NCBI GenBank assembly: GCA_003136675.1
Contig: PLFE01000065.1
Location: forward strand, 9,695-51,130
Source of the DNA: Bryobacterales bacterium
GTDB lineage: Bacteria > Acidobacteriota > Terriglobia > Bryobacterales > Bryobacteraceae
DNA: 41,436 nucleotides
Direction: 5' to 3'
Shown: positions 15,879-23,673 of the stretch, piece by piece
How positions within the stretch are numbered: position 1 is the first letter of the stretch
Layout: each line of letters begins with the position of its first letter
Made by a program: the position numbers and the translations under genes
Notes under the pieces: model-generated
The model's database searches: none
Told to the model about the DNA's origin: nothing
The model's input: only the letters and a program-made list of their open reading frames with translations

Positions 15879-17201
15879 ATGCAACGCCGTCAATTTCTGA
15901 AGACCAGCGCCGCTGCTTTCGCGGCTTCCGCTTTGTATGCCGACCAGAAACCACGGCGGGTGGGGTTGATCGGCACAGGTTGGTATGGCAAGGCGGATCT
16001 GTTCCGGCTGATCCAGGTCGCGCCCGTTGAGGTGGTGTCGCTCTGCGACGTGGACAGCAAGATGCTGTCCGATGCCGCGGACATGACGGCGACGCGGCAG
16101 GTATCGAGAAAACGCCCGCGTACTTACCGCGACTATCGCGAGATGCTGAAGGAGCGCGATCTTGATATCGTGCTGATCGCGACGCCCGATCACTGGCATG
16201 CGCTGATCATGATTGAGGCTGTAAAATCCGGCGCGGACCTGTATTGCCAGAAGCCCATTAGTGCTGATGTTCGTGAAGGGCAGGCGATGCTGGCGGCCGC
16301 GCGCGAGTATAAGCGTGTGGTGCAGGTAGGGACGCAGCGCCGCAGCACGCCGCATCTGGTGGAAGCGCGGGATCAAATTATTCGCGAAGGCAAGCTGGGC
16401 AAGATTGGCCTGGTGGAAATCTATTGCTACTATCACATGCGCGCGTCCGGGAACCCGCCGGATATGGCTCCGCCGCCGAATCTGGATTACGAAATGTGGA
16501 CCGGGCCAGCGCCGATGCGGCCTTACAACCAATGGGTGCATCCGCGCGGCTGGCGGGCCTTCATGGAATACGGCAACGGCATCGTGGGCGATATGTGCGT
16601 TCACATGCTGGATATGACGCGCTGGATGATGGACCTGGGCTGGCCCAGGAGCGTTTCGTCTTCGGGTGGCATTCTGGTGGACAAAGCGAGCAAGGCGAAC
16701 ATCTCCGACACGCAGAGCGCCACGTTCGATTTCGGCGATGTGAAAGTGGTGTGGGAGCACCGGTCATGGGGACAATCGCCCGATCCGAAATATGACTGGG
16801 GCGCGACGTTTTATGGGGACAAAGGGACGCTGAAGGCCAGCGTCTATTCCTACGATTTCACGCCGGCTTCGGGGGGAGCGGCGATTCATAAGGACGTGAC
16901 CTATGAATATGAGCAGTTCCCGGAAGACCGGACGGAGAAGGACCTGGAGCGTCATGTGGCCCCGGCGATCCGGTATCACATGAAGAATCTGCTGGCCTCG
17001 ATTGACACGCGATCGAAGCCGGTGGCGGATATTGAGCAGGGTTATATTTCGACTTCGAGCTGTATTCTGGCGAATTTGTCCATGGATTTGGGGCGGACGC
17101 TGGTTTGGGATCAGGCGGCGGGGCAGATTGCCGGCGATGCCGAGGCGAATGAGCGGCTGGCGCGGCCGTATCGCGCTCCGTGGAAACACCCGGTGACTTA
17201 G
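15879..17201 (+). CDS. Tat-exported Gfo/Idh/MocA-family oxidoreductase
   Basis: 440 aa from ATG 15879; a TTG nine bases upstream is a weaker choice. The N-terminus QRRQFLKTSAAAFAASAL is a twin-arginine signal, so the folded enzyme is probably exported with its NAD(P). The Rossmann motif is GTGWYG (32-37), followed by DIVLIATPDHWHALIMIEA and YCQKPIS, whose Lys is the EKP-type catalytic residue. The C-terminal beta domain includes YEMWTGPAP and GIVGDMCVHMLDMTRW. Such proteins act on sugars, inositols or glycoside derivatives; the substrate is unknown. It converges on a sugar isomerase-like gene 10 bp away, which suggests related carbohydrate metabolism but not one operon. Confidence 0.88.
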   Translation: MQRRQFLKTSAAAFAASALYADQKPRRVGLIGTGWYGKADLFRLIQVAPVEVVSLCDVDSKMLSDAADMTATRQVSRKRPRTYRDYREMLKERDLDIVLIATPDHWHALIMIEAVKSGADLYCQKPISADVREGQAMLAAAREYKRVVQVGTQRRSTPHLVEARDQIIREGKLGKIGLVEIYCYYHMRASGNPPDMAPPPNLDYEMWTGPAPMRPYNQWVHPRGWRAFMEYGNGIVGDMCVHMLDMTRWMMDLGWPRSVSSSGGILVDKASKANISDTQSATFDFGDVKVVWEHRSWGQSPDPKYDWGATFYGDKGTLKASVYSYDFTPASGGAAIHKDVTYEYEQFPEDRTEKDLERHVAPAIRYHMKNLLASIDTRSKPVADIEQGYISTSSCILANLSMDLGRTLVWDQAAGQIAGDAEANERLARPYRAPWKHPVT

Positions 17202-17221
17202 GTTTCGCCGCTTAGGTTTCG
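17197..17221. repeat. 14-bp-period imperfect tandem duplication at convergent stop codons
   Basis: CTTAGGTTTCG occurs at 17197-17207 and 17211-17221. The first copy holds the TAG stop of the plus-strand oxidoreductase; the second holds the TAA stop of the minus-strand isomerase. Confidence 0.6.
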
Positions 17222-18051
17222 GTGATGCCGGCGTTCTCAAAAGCGGAGCGGCCGGTGCGTAAGCCCAGGCTCGCGCCCTGCTCGGGAGTCATGTCTTTCA
17301 GGTGGTGTCCGAAGACTTCGACGCTGAGGGCGTCTTCGTAGCCGATCTTCTTCAGTGCATGGAGGAAGCCGGTGAGATCGATGACGCCTTCGCCGGGCAT
17401 CAGCCGTTCGTTGTCGCGGATCTGATCGGGCGGCAGGTCGGGCGCATCGTTGAAATGGACGGTGACGATGCGATCTTTCCCGGCGGCGATGATGTCGTGC
17501 GTGGTGCCTCCGGCGAAGTGCCAGTGCCAGGTATCGAGCGTGAGGCCTACGTTCGAGCCGCATTCTTTCGCGAATTCCAGCATCTCCGGCATCCGCCAGA
17601 TGAACTCGTACTTGAACATGCGGCGCAGATGGAGCGGGCCGAGGAATTCGAGACCCAGGCGGACGTGGGAGCGGGCCAGAATGTCGGCACTGCGGGTGAA
17701 GCGCTCCTTATAGAGGGCGCGCAACTCCTTTTTGGGGGTGTCGCTGGAAGGCATGAGGTAGGTCATCATGCGCGGGCAACCGATGGCTGCGGCGAACTGG
17801 GCGGCATCTTCGAGGTGCGTGAGGGATTCGCGGAAAGTGGCTTCGTCCTTGCGGAACTCGACCGGGAAATCGAGCATGGCTGGATGGAGGCGAAGCTGGC
17901 TCAGCAGGGCGTTGGTTGCCGGGATACCTTCTTTGAAGGCTGCGCCGAGCATGACATCGACGCCGTGGAATCCGACTTTTCCGGCGAGACGCGCGAAATC
18001 GGGCCAGGGGACGCGGCCGGTGGTGAGTTGACTGTTCAGCGCAAGGTACAT
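17212..18051 (-). CDS. Sugar phosphate isomerase/epimerase-like TIM-barrel protein
   Basis: 279 aa, xylose isomerase-like TIM barrel (AP endonuclease family 2 fold). Typical strands: FHGVDVMLGA, GCPRMMTYLMPSS, VRLGLEFLGP, NVGLTLDTWHWHFAG, IVTVHFNDAP and DALSVEVFGHHL. The Glu, Asp, His and Glu residues at the strand ends are the usual divalent-metal ligands (LEFLGP, LDTWHW, VHFNDAP, VEVFG). It probably isomerises or epimerises a sugar or keto-sugar acid in the cytosol; no signal peptide. A TAGTAT -10-like box lies 9 nt before the ATG, and five TTGTGCA-type motifs lie 30-140 bp upstream, pointing to repressor or activator control. Confidence 0.82.
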   Translation of the reverse strand: MYLALNSQLTTGRVPWPDFARLAGKVGFHGVDVMLGAAFKEGIPATNALLSQLRLHPAMLDFPVEFRKDEATFRESLTHLEDAAQFAAAIGCPRMMTYLMPSSDTPKKELRALYKERFTRSADILARSHVRLGLEFLGPLHLRRMFKYEFIWRMPEMLEFAKECGSNVGLTLDTWHWHFAGGTTHDIIAAGKDRIVTVHFNDAPDLPPDQIRDNERLMPGEGVIDLTGFLHALKKIGYEDALSVEVFGHHLKDMTPEQGASLGLRTGRSAFENAGITET

Positions 18052-18060
18052 CTGGAAACA

Positions 18061-18066
18061 ATACTA
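18061..18066 (-). promoter_or_regulatory. Putative -10 element TAGTAT of the isomerase gene
   Basis: TAGTAT on the minus strand lies 9 nt before the ATG (18051). The nearest TTGTGCA-type motif (18083-18089) is 16 bp further upstream, about where a -35 box would be. Confidence 0.35.
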
Positions 18067-18082
18067 CTTTGGCCGAGGCTGG

Positions 18083-18192
18083 TTGTGCAGGGCGTTGCGC
18101 CGGGCGGGCGGTGCACAAACGGGCGACTCTTTCCTTTCAATGCTTTAGGGGGTTGGATTGTGCAGAATTGTGCACTTTCCGGATATGCACAA
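18083..18192. promoter_or_regulatory. Cluster of five TTGTGCA / TGCACAA motifs
   Basis: TTGTGCA occurs at 18083-18089, 18158-18164 and 18168-18174; its complement TGCACAA occurs at 18112-18118 and 18186-18192. Two direct copies start exactly 10 bp apart, one helical turn. The cluster lies upstream of the minus-strand isomerase gene (start 18051). This looks like a transcription-factor binding array; the factor is unknown. Confidence 0.5.
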
Positions 18193-18320
18193 CGCTGGAA
18201 GGAGCTCTTGCATTTTGGGCAAAAAGGAGTGCGTGGAACGAACCCAGTTGGGAATTGTTCGGAATTACGAACAATCCGGGTCGAGATTTTCTCGTTGCCG
18301 CCCGATTCTTTGATCGCTGA

Positions 18321-18706
18321 CAAAATTCCAGCAAATTTGATCCGCGGTATCAGTGGTCGACGGATGGAGAGACCATTGAGGTTTACCCCGTTGCCCGCAC
18401 CGGAGAGGCGTCCGATTTGCTGAACTTTCAGCTCGCGCAGATCAAACTCGCGGGCGTTCCCGACCCCGGACAGGCGCTCACACCGTTGTCAAAGCAGTTT
18501 CCAGATGAACAGGTTGGCTACATGTCGATGGGGGCAACAATTCGTATCGAGAGGCGTGGACGGTAACCTTTGAGCGCGTCAGCGTCAGGCAGTTCATTGA
18601 TCGAATTGCCGAGCACATGGGCCCGGGCAGCGCTTGGGTTTGGCAGGGAGGCAAGGACGCTCGGATGTTCACGTTCATCAAGGGAGGGTTCTATCACTCC
18701 AGGTGA
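18321..18706 (+). pseudogene. Broken gene of unknown function (frameshift in a G run)
   Basis: One frame from 18321 reads KFDPRYQWSTDGETIEVYPV, RTGEASDLLNFQLAQIKLAG and PLSKQFPDEQVGYMSMG, then stops at 18564-18566. Near a run of five Gs (18530-18534) a second frame picks up: GNNSYREAWTVTFERVSV, RQFIDRIAEHMGPGSAWVWQ and GGFYHSR, stopping at 18704-18706. Together they make about 127 aa of protein-like sequence with no start: an in-frame TGA at 18318-18320 precedes it, and the upstream frame (FGITNNPGRDFLVAARFFDR) may be more of the same gene. No family is recognised. A one-base homopolymer error could explain the internal shift but not the missing 5' end. Confidence 0.5.
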
Positions 18707-18759
18707 CGCGATTTGCAGCTTCAAGATCGTTTGGCCTTATTCTTGCAGCAGGTGGCGAC

Positions 18760-19713
18760 ATGACTGACAAAGAAATGCCCACGCGGATTTTGGGGAGAAC
18801 GGGCGAGCGCGTTTCGGCGCTGGGGCTTGGCGGGTTTCATCTCGGGTCGCCGAAGCTTTCCAGCCGCGAGGCGGTGAAGGTTGTGCGCTCGGCTCTGGAT
18901 CGCGGGTTGAACTTCCTGGATAATTCCTGGGACTACAACGACGGGGAGAGCGAGATTCGGATGGGCAAGGCGTTGCAGGATGGCTATCGCGAAAAGGCCT
19001 TCCTGATGACCAAGGTGGACGGGCGGACGAAGAAGGAAGCGAACCGGCAGATCCACCAATCGCTGAAGCGCCTGGGCGTGGATCATCTCGACCTTCTGCA
19101 GCACCACGAATGCATCCGGTTTGAGGACGCGGACAGAATTTTCGCGGAAGGCGGCGCGATGGAGGCATTCCTCGAAGCGCGGCAAGCGGGGAAGATTCGA
19201 TACATCGGGTTCACGGGCCACAAAGATCCGCATATTCACCTTTACATGCTGAGCAAAGCCAGGGAACATGCGTTCCGGTTCGATACGGTGCAGATGCCGC
19301 TGAACCTGATGGACGCGCACTTTCGCAGCTTCCAAAAGCATGTGCTGCCGGTGCTGGTGAAAGACGAAACCGGCGTGCTGGGGATGAAGAGCATGGGCGA
19401 CGGCGTCCTGTTGAAAAGCAAGGTTGTGACTCCGATCGAATGCCTGCATTACGCGATGAGTTTGCCGACTTCGGTAGTGATCACCGGGGTGGATAGCCTG
19501 AAGATTCTGGAACAGACTTTCGAGGCCGCGCGAACGTTCGTGCCGCTGACACAGGCGCAGCGGAAGAAGCTGCTGGCGAGGAGCGCTCAGGCGGCGGTCG
19601 ACGGGAAGTATGAGCTATTCAAGACGACTTCCCATTTCGACTCGACGGCTAAGAATCCGGCGTGGCTGGGGGGCGAGCCGGCGCGCGTGAAGGTTCTGGC
19701 CGGGGCGGTTTGA
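18760..19713 (+). CDS. Aldo/keto reductase family protein
   Basis: 317 aa from ATG 18760 with AGGTGG 7 nt upstream. The (beta/alpha)8 aldo/keto reductase pattern starts LGRTGERVSALGLGGFHLGS. The catalytic tetrad is present: Asp54 and Tyr59 in LDNSWDY, Lys85 in LMTKVDGR, and His115/116 in LLQHHE. NAD(P)H binding would use the C-terminal part (GMKSMGDG; SVVITGVDSLKILEQ). It reduces an unknown carbonyl substrate in the cytosol. The C-terminal 30 residues (TTSHFDSTAKNPAWLGGEPA) form an extra tail. No partner genes are adjacent apart from the broken gene upstream. Confidence 0.88.
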   Translation: MTDKEMPTRILGRTGERVSALGLGGFHLGSPKLSSREAVKVVRSALDRGLNFLDNSWDYNDGESEIRMGKALQDGYREKAFLMTKVDGRTKKEANRQIHQSLKRLGVDHLDLLQHHECIRFEDADRIFAEGGAMEAFLEARQAGKIRYIGFTGHKDPHIHLYMLSKAREHAFRFDTVQMPLNLMDAHFRSFQKHVLPVLVKDETGVLGMKSMGDGVLLKSKVVTPIECLHYAMSLPTSVVITGVDSLKILEQTFEAARTFVPLTQAQRKKLLARSAQAAVDGKYELFKTTSHFDSTAKNPAWLGGEPARVKVLAGAV

Positions 19714-19732
19714 GTTTGCGCCAGCGGCTGTT

Positions 19733-21958
19733 TTATTCCACGTCGAAATCGGCGGAGCGGCCGCCGGCTTTGTGTCCCGCCGTGTCGACGGCGTTCAACT
19801 CCAGGCGATATGCGCCGGGAGGAAGCTTATCGGTGGGCAAGCGGAGGCCGATGGGAACCATGGCGCTGCCGGGCTGCACCGCCTTGGTCATGTTCACGAA
19901 GCCGCTGTCCTCTTTCTGCTCGCCGGTCTTGCGATCCACAATGCGCAACTGGAGCCCCACTGACGGCGGCGATGGATTCAACATCATGGGGTCGTAAATC
20001 TCCACATACGCGACGGCCGGCGCGCCCTTCGCGAAGCGGTTTGAACCGGTGGGAGTGATTTCCATGCCTTGGGCGACCAAGGGCGTCTTGCCTTCGAGCA
20101 GAGCCTCATCCCGATTGAAATCGAGCTGGGAGACGGGCTTCAGGGAATGGCTGAGAGCGATGCCGCTGAGCGCGAAGGTTTTGCCATCGTAGGGGTCGAC
20201 GTTCAGCGGAGTTTCCAGTTTGCCGAAGCTTTCCTCGCCGGATTTGAAGACCACTTTGAGGGTGTACTTACCGGGCGCGATATCAAACTGGTCGGTGTAA
20301 TGAAGCGGCTGGGCCTGAAAATTCTGCATGGATTTCTTGTCCACGGCATCCAGGTTGACGGTGTCGCTGAAACGGGCGGCCACAGATCCATCGGCCTTGT
20401 AGGCGATGCCCAGAACATTCATGACAGAGTGAAGTTTGCCCTTTTCCTTGATGAACTCGAGCGCTTCGCCGGGCATTTCGATGGCGACGTTGACGCGCGC
20501 GGTATTCGGGGAGGTGTAGAAATAAGGAGTCAACATGGTGGCTTTCACGCTGCCCGCCTGTGCGCCGTTCGCGCGGGCTTCGAGGTCCTTCTCTTCCGGC
20601 TTTCCGGAGAGAAGGTCGACGGGCTTGATGTTGCAATAGCCCGAGCGAGAGCGAACCACAGCTCCGGCCCGCTCTACCTTGACCTTCAGCGTGTGGCAGG
20701 TACCGTCTTTCGACTCCTCGGGAGTGTAACCAACGAGATAGTATTCATTCTGCTCCGAGGCGATCTTCTGGAGGCCGCTCAGCATGTCGTTGGTGTTGGA
20801 GATGACGAAGCCGCCGGTGCCATCGGCCAGCATGTGCATAACGCTCTGGTTGCTGAGCGTGTCCGGGACACTAATGATATTTCTCGGCTGATAGAGCGGG
20901 TTGGCCGCGTTGGGGTTATAGATGCCGGGATTCGTGACGGTGCCGGTTCCGCCTCTTCCGCCGCCACCCGTGCCGCCGGTGCCCCCGTGGCTACCGCCGG
21001 TGCTGCCACCTCCTGTCCCGCCGCCGGTACTGCCGCCACCATGACCGCCGCCGGTGCCGCCACCAGTGCCGCCGCCTGTGCCGCCTCCACCACCGCCAGT
21101 TCCGCCACCATGTTGAAACCACCTGGCGCTTAATAAGGAAGCGACGAGAGCCGCCGTGGTTTGAGGATCGCGGCTGGCGAGTAACATCGGGGACGCCAGT
21201 TCACCGACCGTGGACATTGGCGCGACAAGCCCGCGCACATCAATGGGATAAATGGCGACGTTGGCCTTGTTGCACGCATCCACGGCTGCTGTGATTTCTG
21301 AGATGAGGCTTTCATTCAGCGGGAAACCAGCAGTGAGAAAGACCAGAACCTTGCGTCCGGGGACCGCAGCCATCCCGTGCGCGAGGGCACGGATGGCTAG
21401 CGCTTCGGAGCGGGCGGTGAAGTTATCACCGAACGGGCTGAGCTGCATCGATGCGCCATCGTCCATGGTCATCTGGGGCATGGAAATGCCCTGCGCGACC
21501 TTCTTCAGACGTTCGACATCGGCGGTGAAATTCTGGGCCACCCTCATGGAGCCGCCGAAATTCACGATGGCCATGTAGCGCTGCGGACCGGCATTGGATT
21601 CGATGAATTGCGTGGCCGCCTTGCGGGCCACCATCTGATCGCTCATCTGCATCGAGGCGTTGTCAAAGAAGAGAACCATGTACTGCTTCTGGTCCTTCAT
21701 GGGCGAGTTCGGGTCGGCCTGGAAGGAGAAGCTCTTGATCTCCTGCTCTTTGTTGTCTTCCCAGACGCGGAAGTCTTTTTGGGTGAGGTCGTGAAGGTAC
21801 TTACCCTTCTTGTCGGTGACCACCGAATCCACCAGCACCAGCCGGGTTTCGGATTTAAAGACGGGCGTTGCGGGCTGCTGGGCGGATAACGGGAACGCCC
21901 ACAGAGTGGGGAAGACCGCAGAGGCGATCAAGACTTTGGCGAAAGAGTTCTGCATCAT
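19733..21958 (-). CDS. VWFA-related acidobacterial protein with Gly-rich hinge
   Basis: 741 aa, last gene of a four-gene unit. A signal peptide (KVLIASAVFPTLWAFPLSAQ) is followed by the family start RLVLVDSVVTDKKGKYLHDL and FRVWEDNKEQEIKSFSF, then a von Willebrand A-like fold with YMVLFFDNASMQMSDQ, VLVFLTAGFPLN and NVAIYPIDVRGLV. The strict MIDAS DxSxS is not present. Residues about 280-340 are almost pure Gly, Thr, Ser and His, splitting the A domain before LYQPRNIISVPDTL and TGGFVISNTND. The C-terminus has beta-sandwich-like segments (GKYTLKVVFKSGEESF; YRLELNAVDTAGH). Probably exported; role unknown, likely protein-protein contact. AAGGGG precedes the ATG. Confidence 0.8.
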   Translation of the reverse strand: MMQNSFAKVLIASAVFPTLWAFPLSAQQPATPVFKSETRLVLVDSVVTDKKGKYLHDLTQKDFRVWEDNKEQEIKSFSFQADPNSPMKDQKQYMVLFFDNASMQMSDQMVARKAATQFIESNAGPQRYMAIVNFGGSMRVAQNFTADVERLKKVAQGISMPQMTMDDGASMQLSPFGDNFTARSEALAIRALAHGMAAVPGRKVLVFLTAGFPLNESLISEITAAVDACNKANVAIYPIDVRGLVAPMSTVGELASPMLLASRDPQTTAALVASLLSARWFQHGGGTGGGGGGTGGGTGGGTGGGHGGGSTGGGTGGGSTGGSHGGTGGTGGGGRGGTGTVTNPGIYNPNAANPLYQPRNIISVPDTLSNQSVMHMLADGTGGFVISNTNDMLSGLQKIASEQNEYYLVGYTPEESKDGTCHTLKVKVERAGAVVRSRSGYCNIKPVDLLSGKPEEKDLEARANGAQAGSVKATMLTPYFYTSPNTARVNVAIEMPGEALEFIKEKGKLHSVMNVLGIAYKADGSVAARFSDTVNLDAVDKKSMQNFQAQPLHYTDQFDIAPGKYTLKVVFKSGEESFGKLETPLNVDPYDGKTFALSGIALSHSLKPVSQLDFNRDEALLEGKTPLVAQGMEITPTGSNRFAKGAPAVAYVEIYDPMMLNPSPPSVGLQLRIVDRKTGEQKEDSGFVNMTKAVQPGSAMVPIGLRLPTDKLPPGAYRLELNAVDTAGHKAGGRSADFDVE
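20940..21112. repeat. GC-rich low-complexity repeat coding for a Gly/Thr/Ser/His hinge
   Basis: Degenerate triplet-based repeats of GCCGCC, ACCGCC and GTGCCG encode a run of GGGTGGG, GGGSTGGG and GGSHGG units inside the VWFA-related gene. Such tracts change length easily by slippage. Confidence 0.75.
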
Positions 21959-21983
21959 AGTGTCCCCTTATTCGGACTATGGT

Positions 21984-23669
21984 CTAAGGTACCTCAATTG
22001 CGCCGTTGGCGGCGGAAATCATTTGGCCTTCCGTGTCGCGCGCGACGAGGCGCAGCACATAGACGCCCGGTTTGATGTCGTCGAAACTGGCGCGGATGGA
22101 CATGCCGTTGGAGGCATGTTTGGCCAGGGTCTCGTCGTGGAAGTGCAAATCGACGATGGTTTCCTTGCCGCTCAAATAGTTGCCGTCGCGATCGAATAAA
22201 CCGGTGACGATGGTTACCCGATCGTTGTTGCGGCCGTCCGCCTTGCGGAAGCGGAAGCCCTTCAATCCGATGCGGGCGACGATGGAGAGCTTCGCGGTGG
22301 TGTCGCTGGTTTTGAAGAACTGGGTGTTAATGGAAAGCGGAAAGTCCGTCATCTCCTCGCGGGAGAACAGCGCGTCCTCGATGTCTTGCTTGGCCTTTTC
22401 CTGAGCGTCCACCGAGCGTTTGGGCGCGAAATATCCGCGGCGGGCCTGCAGGGTGAGACCGGTGGAATCCTTCAGTTTCACCTTGATGGAGTGGAATTTG
22501 CCGTCATTTTTCAAATTCTGAGGAGAGAAGCCCAGCATATAAGTGAACTCCGGCTGTGAGCCGGTGCGGCGGAAGGCTTCGGCTAAGTCATTGTTATTGG
22601 CGAAGGCGGTTCCGCCGGTGCCATCGGCGAGAAGGGAAAGGGTGTCGCCGCTTTCCCGCGATTCTTCACGCTCATAATCCGCCAGCAGGGGGACTGTGGC
22701 GCCGGGGCGGCTGGCGTCAAACTGCGAATCGACATAGAGACCGCGCCCATCCACCGAATTGATGACGACGTTATTTCGAATGGCCAGATCGATGAGCTCC
22801 GAGACTTCTTCCTGCTGAGTCGGAAAGATGAAGCCCGGGGAAACCAGAACGAGCGTACGCTGGCCGGGCATGGCGGCGATTCGGCGCACCATGGCTTTCA
22901 GGGCGGTGATGGTGGTGTGGGTTTCGTTGTCGCCAATGCTGAGGACTTGAGAAGCGGTGGCGCGCACGACGCCCTGGGCAGCGGAGACCGTTGGAGGCGG
23001 CAGCGGACAGGCCATGGACTGGGCGATAGCGGCTTGAAACGCCGCGTCGTCACTCTTGTTCACGATCTGATCCGCGGCGTAGTAACTGAGGTAGGGGCAG
23101 TCGGAGTTCGGGGTCTGCGCCCGGGAGCGCGTGGTGAGGCGATTGAGGGCGGCTTCCAGTTTCTTGCGGTCGGACGTAAAATCTTCCGGGGAAACGCCGG
23201 AGGTGGTGTAGACCGCTGCCCGGCTGGTGGCGTTGTCGAGCGTGTCGAAGTGCTTCAGGGCGGCTTGCCTGGACCGCATGAGGTCGCCCGTATTGAAATG
23301 CAGGTCGTCGAAGACGTAGGCCGCGAAGTGGCCGGCGATGGCGGGCGCGGCAGCGGCGGGCGGGGGCGCTGAGCCATCGGCTCTTTCTACGGAAATGGTT
23401 TTGGTTTCGCCGGCTGCGCCGCTTTTTTCGATGGAGAACCGGGAGATTACCTGGAGCTTGCCGTTGTCGAAGATCTGAAAATCATCTTTGGTGAGGTTTC
23501 CGACGGCGTTCGACTTTTTGTCGCGCACAACGACCGGGAGGGGGACAAGGTTCACTCTCGATTGGAAGGTGACGGGGGCTTCGTGCGTGGCGGTCTCGGC
23601 GGTGTCCGTTTGGGCCGGCAATAGCAGGGAAACCGCGCAAGCCGCGCCGAGAATCTTCAACGCGATCAT
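21984..23669 (-). CDS. VWFA-related acidobacterial protein, tandem paralogue 3
   Basis: 561 aa from ATG 23669, 4 nt after the stop of the upstream paralogue. A TTG 18 nt earlier is in frame but overlaps that gene. Signal peptide MIALKILGAACAVSLLLPAQ. The N-terminus has the family signature RVNLVPLPVVVRDKKSNAVG, then LTKDDFQIFDNGKLQVISRF. The A-like domain has AYVFDDLHFNTGDLMRSRQA, QRTLVLVSPGFIFP, NNVVINSVDGRGLY and DGTGGTAFANNNDL, then ARRGYFAPKR. A C-terminal beta-rich part ends RLVARDTEGQMISA. DxSxS metal site absent. Closest to the paralogue at 23674. Exported, function unknown. Confidence 0.8.
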   Translation of the reverse strand: MIALKILGAACAVSLLLPAQTDTAETATHEAPVTFQSRVNLVPLPVVVRDKKSNAVGNLTKDDFQIFDNGKLQVISRFSIEKSGAAGETKTISVERADGSAPPPAAAAPAIAGHFAAYVFDDLHFNTGDLMRSRQAALKHFDTLDNATSRAAVYTTSGVSPEDFTSDRKKLEAALNRLTTRSRAQTPNSDCPYLSYYAADQIVNKSDDAAFQAAIAQSMACPLPPPTVSAAQGVVRATASQVLSIGDNETHTTITALKAMVRRIAAMPGQRTLVLVSPGFIFPTQQEEVSELIDLAIRNNVVINSVDGRGLYVDSQFDASRPGATVPLLADYEREESRESGDTLSLLADGTGGTAFANNNDLAEAFRRTGSQPEFTYMLGFSPQNLKNDGKFHSIKVKLKDSTGLTLQARRGYFAPKRSVDAQEKAKQDIEDALFSREEMTDFPLSINTQFFKTSDTTAKLSIVARIGLKGFRFRKADGRNNDRVTIVTGLFDRDGNYLSGKETIVDLHFHDETLAKHASNGMSIRASFDDIKPGVYVLRLVARDTEGQMISAANGAIEVP

Positions 23670-23673
23670 CACT

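Noticed and set aside
18036-18323. Minus-strand frame with CPKC and more Cys residues, like a zinc ribbon
   Set aside because: It overlaps the start of the isomerase gene and the motif cluster, the Cys spacing is irregular, and no start or ribosome site supports it.
17302-18423. 373-codon frame opposite the isomerase gene
   Set aside because: Shadow of the TIM-barrel gene extended into the non-coding region.
20940-21112. CRISPR-like or satellite repeat
   Set aside because: The repeats are triplet-based, have no unique spacers and keep an open frame; they encode a Gly-rich hinge.
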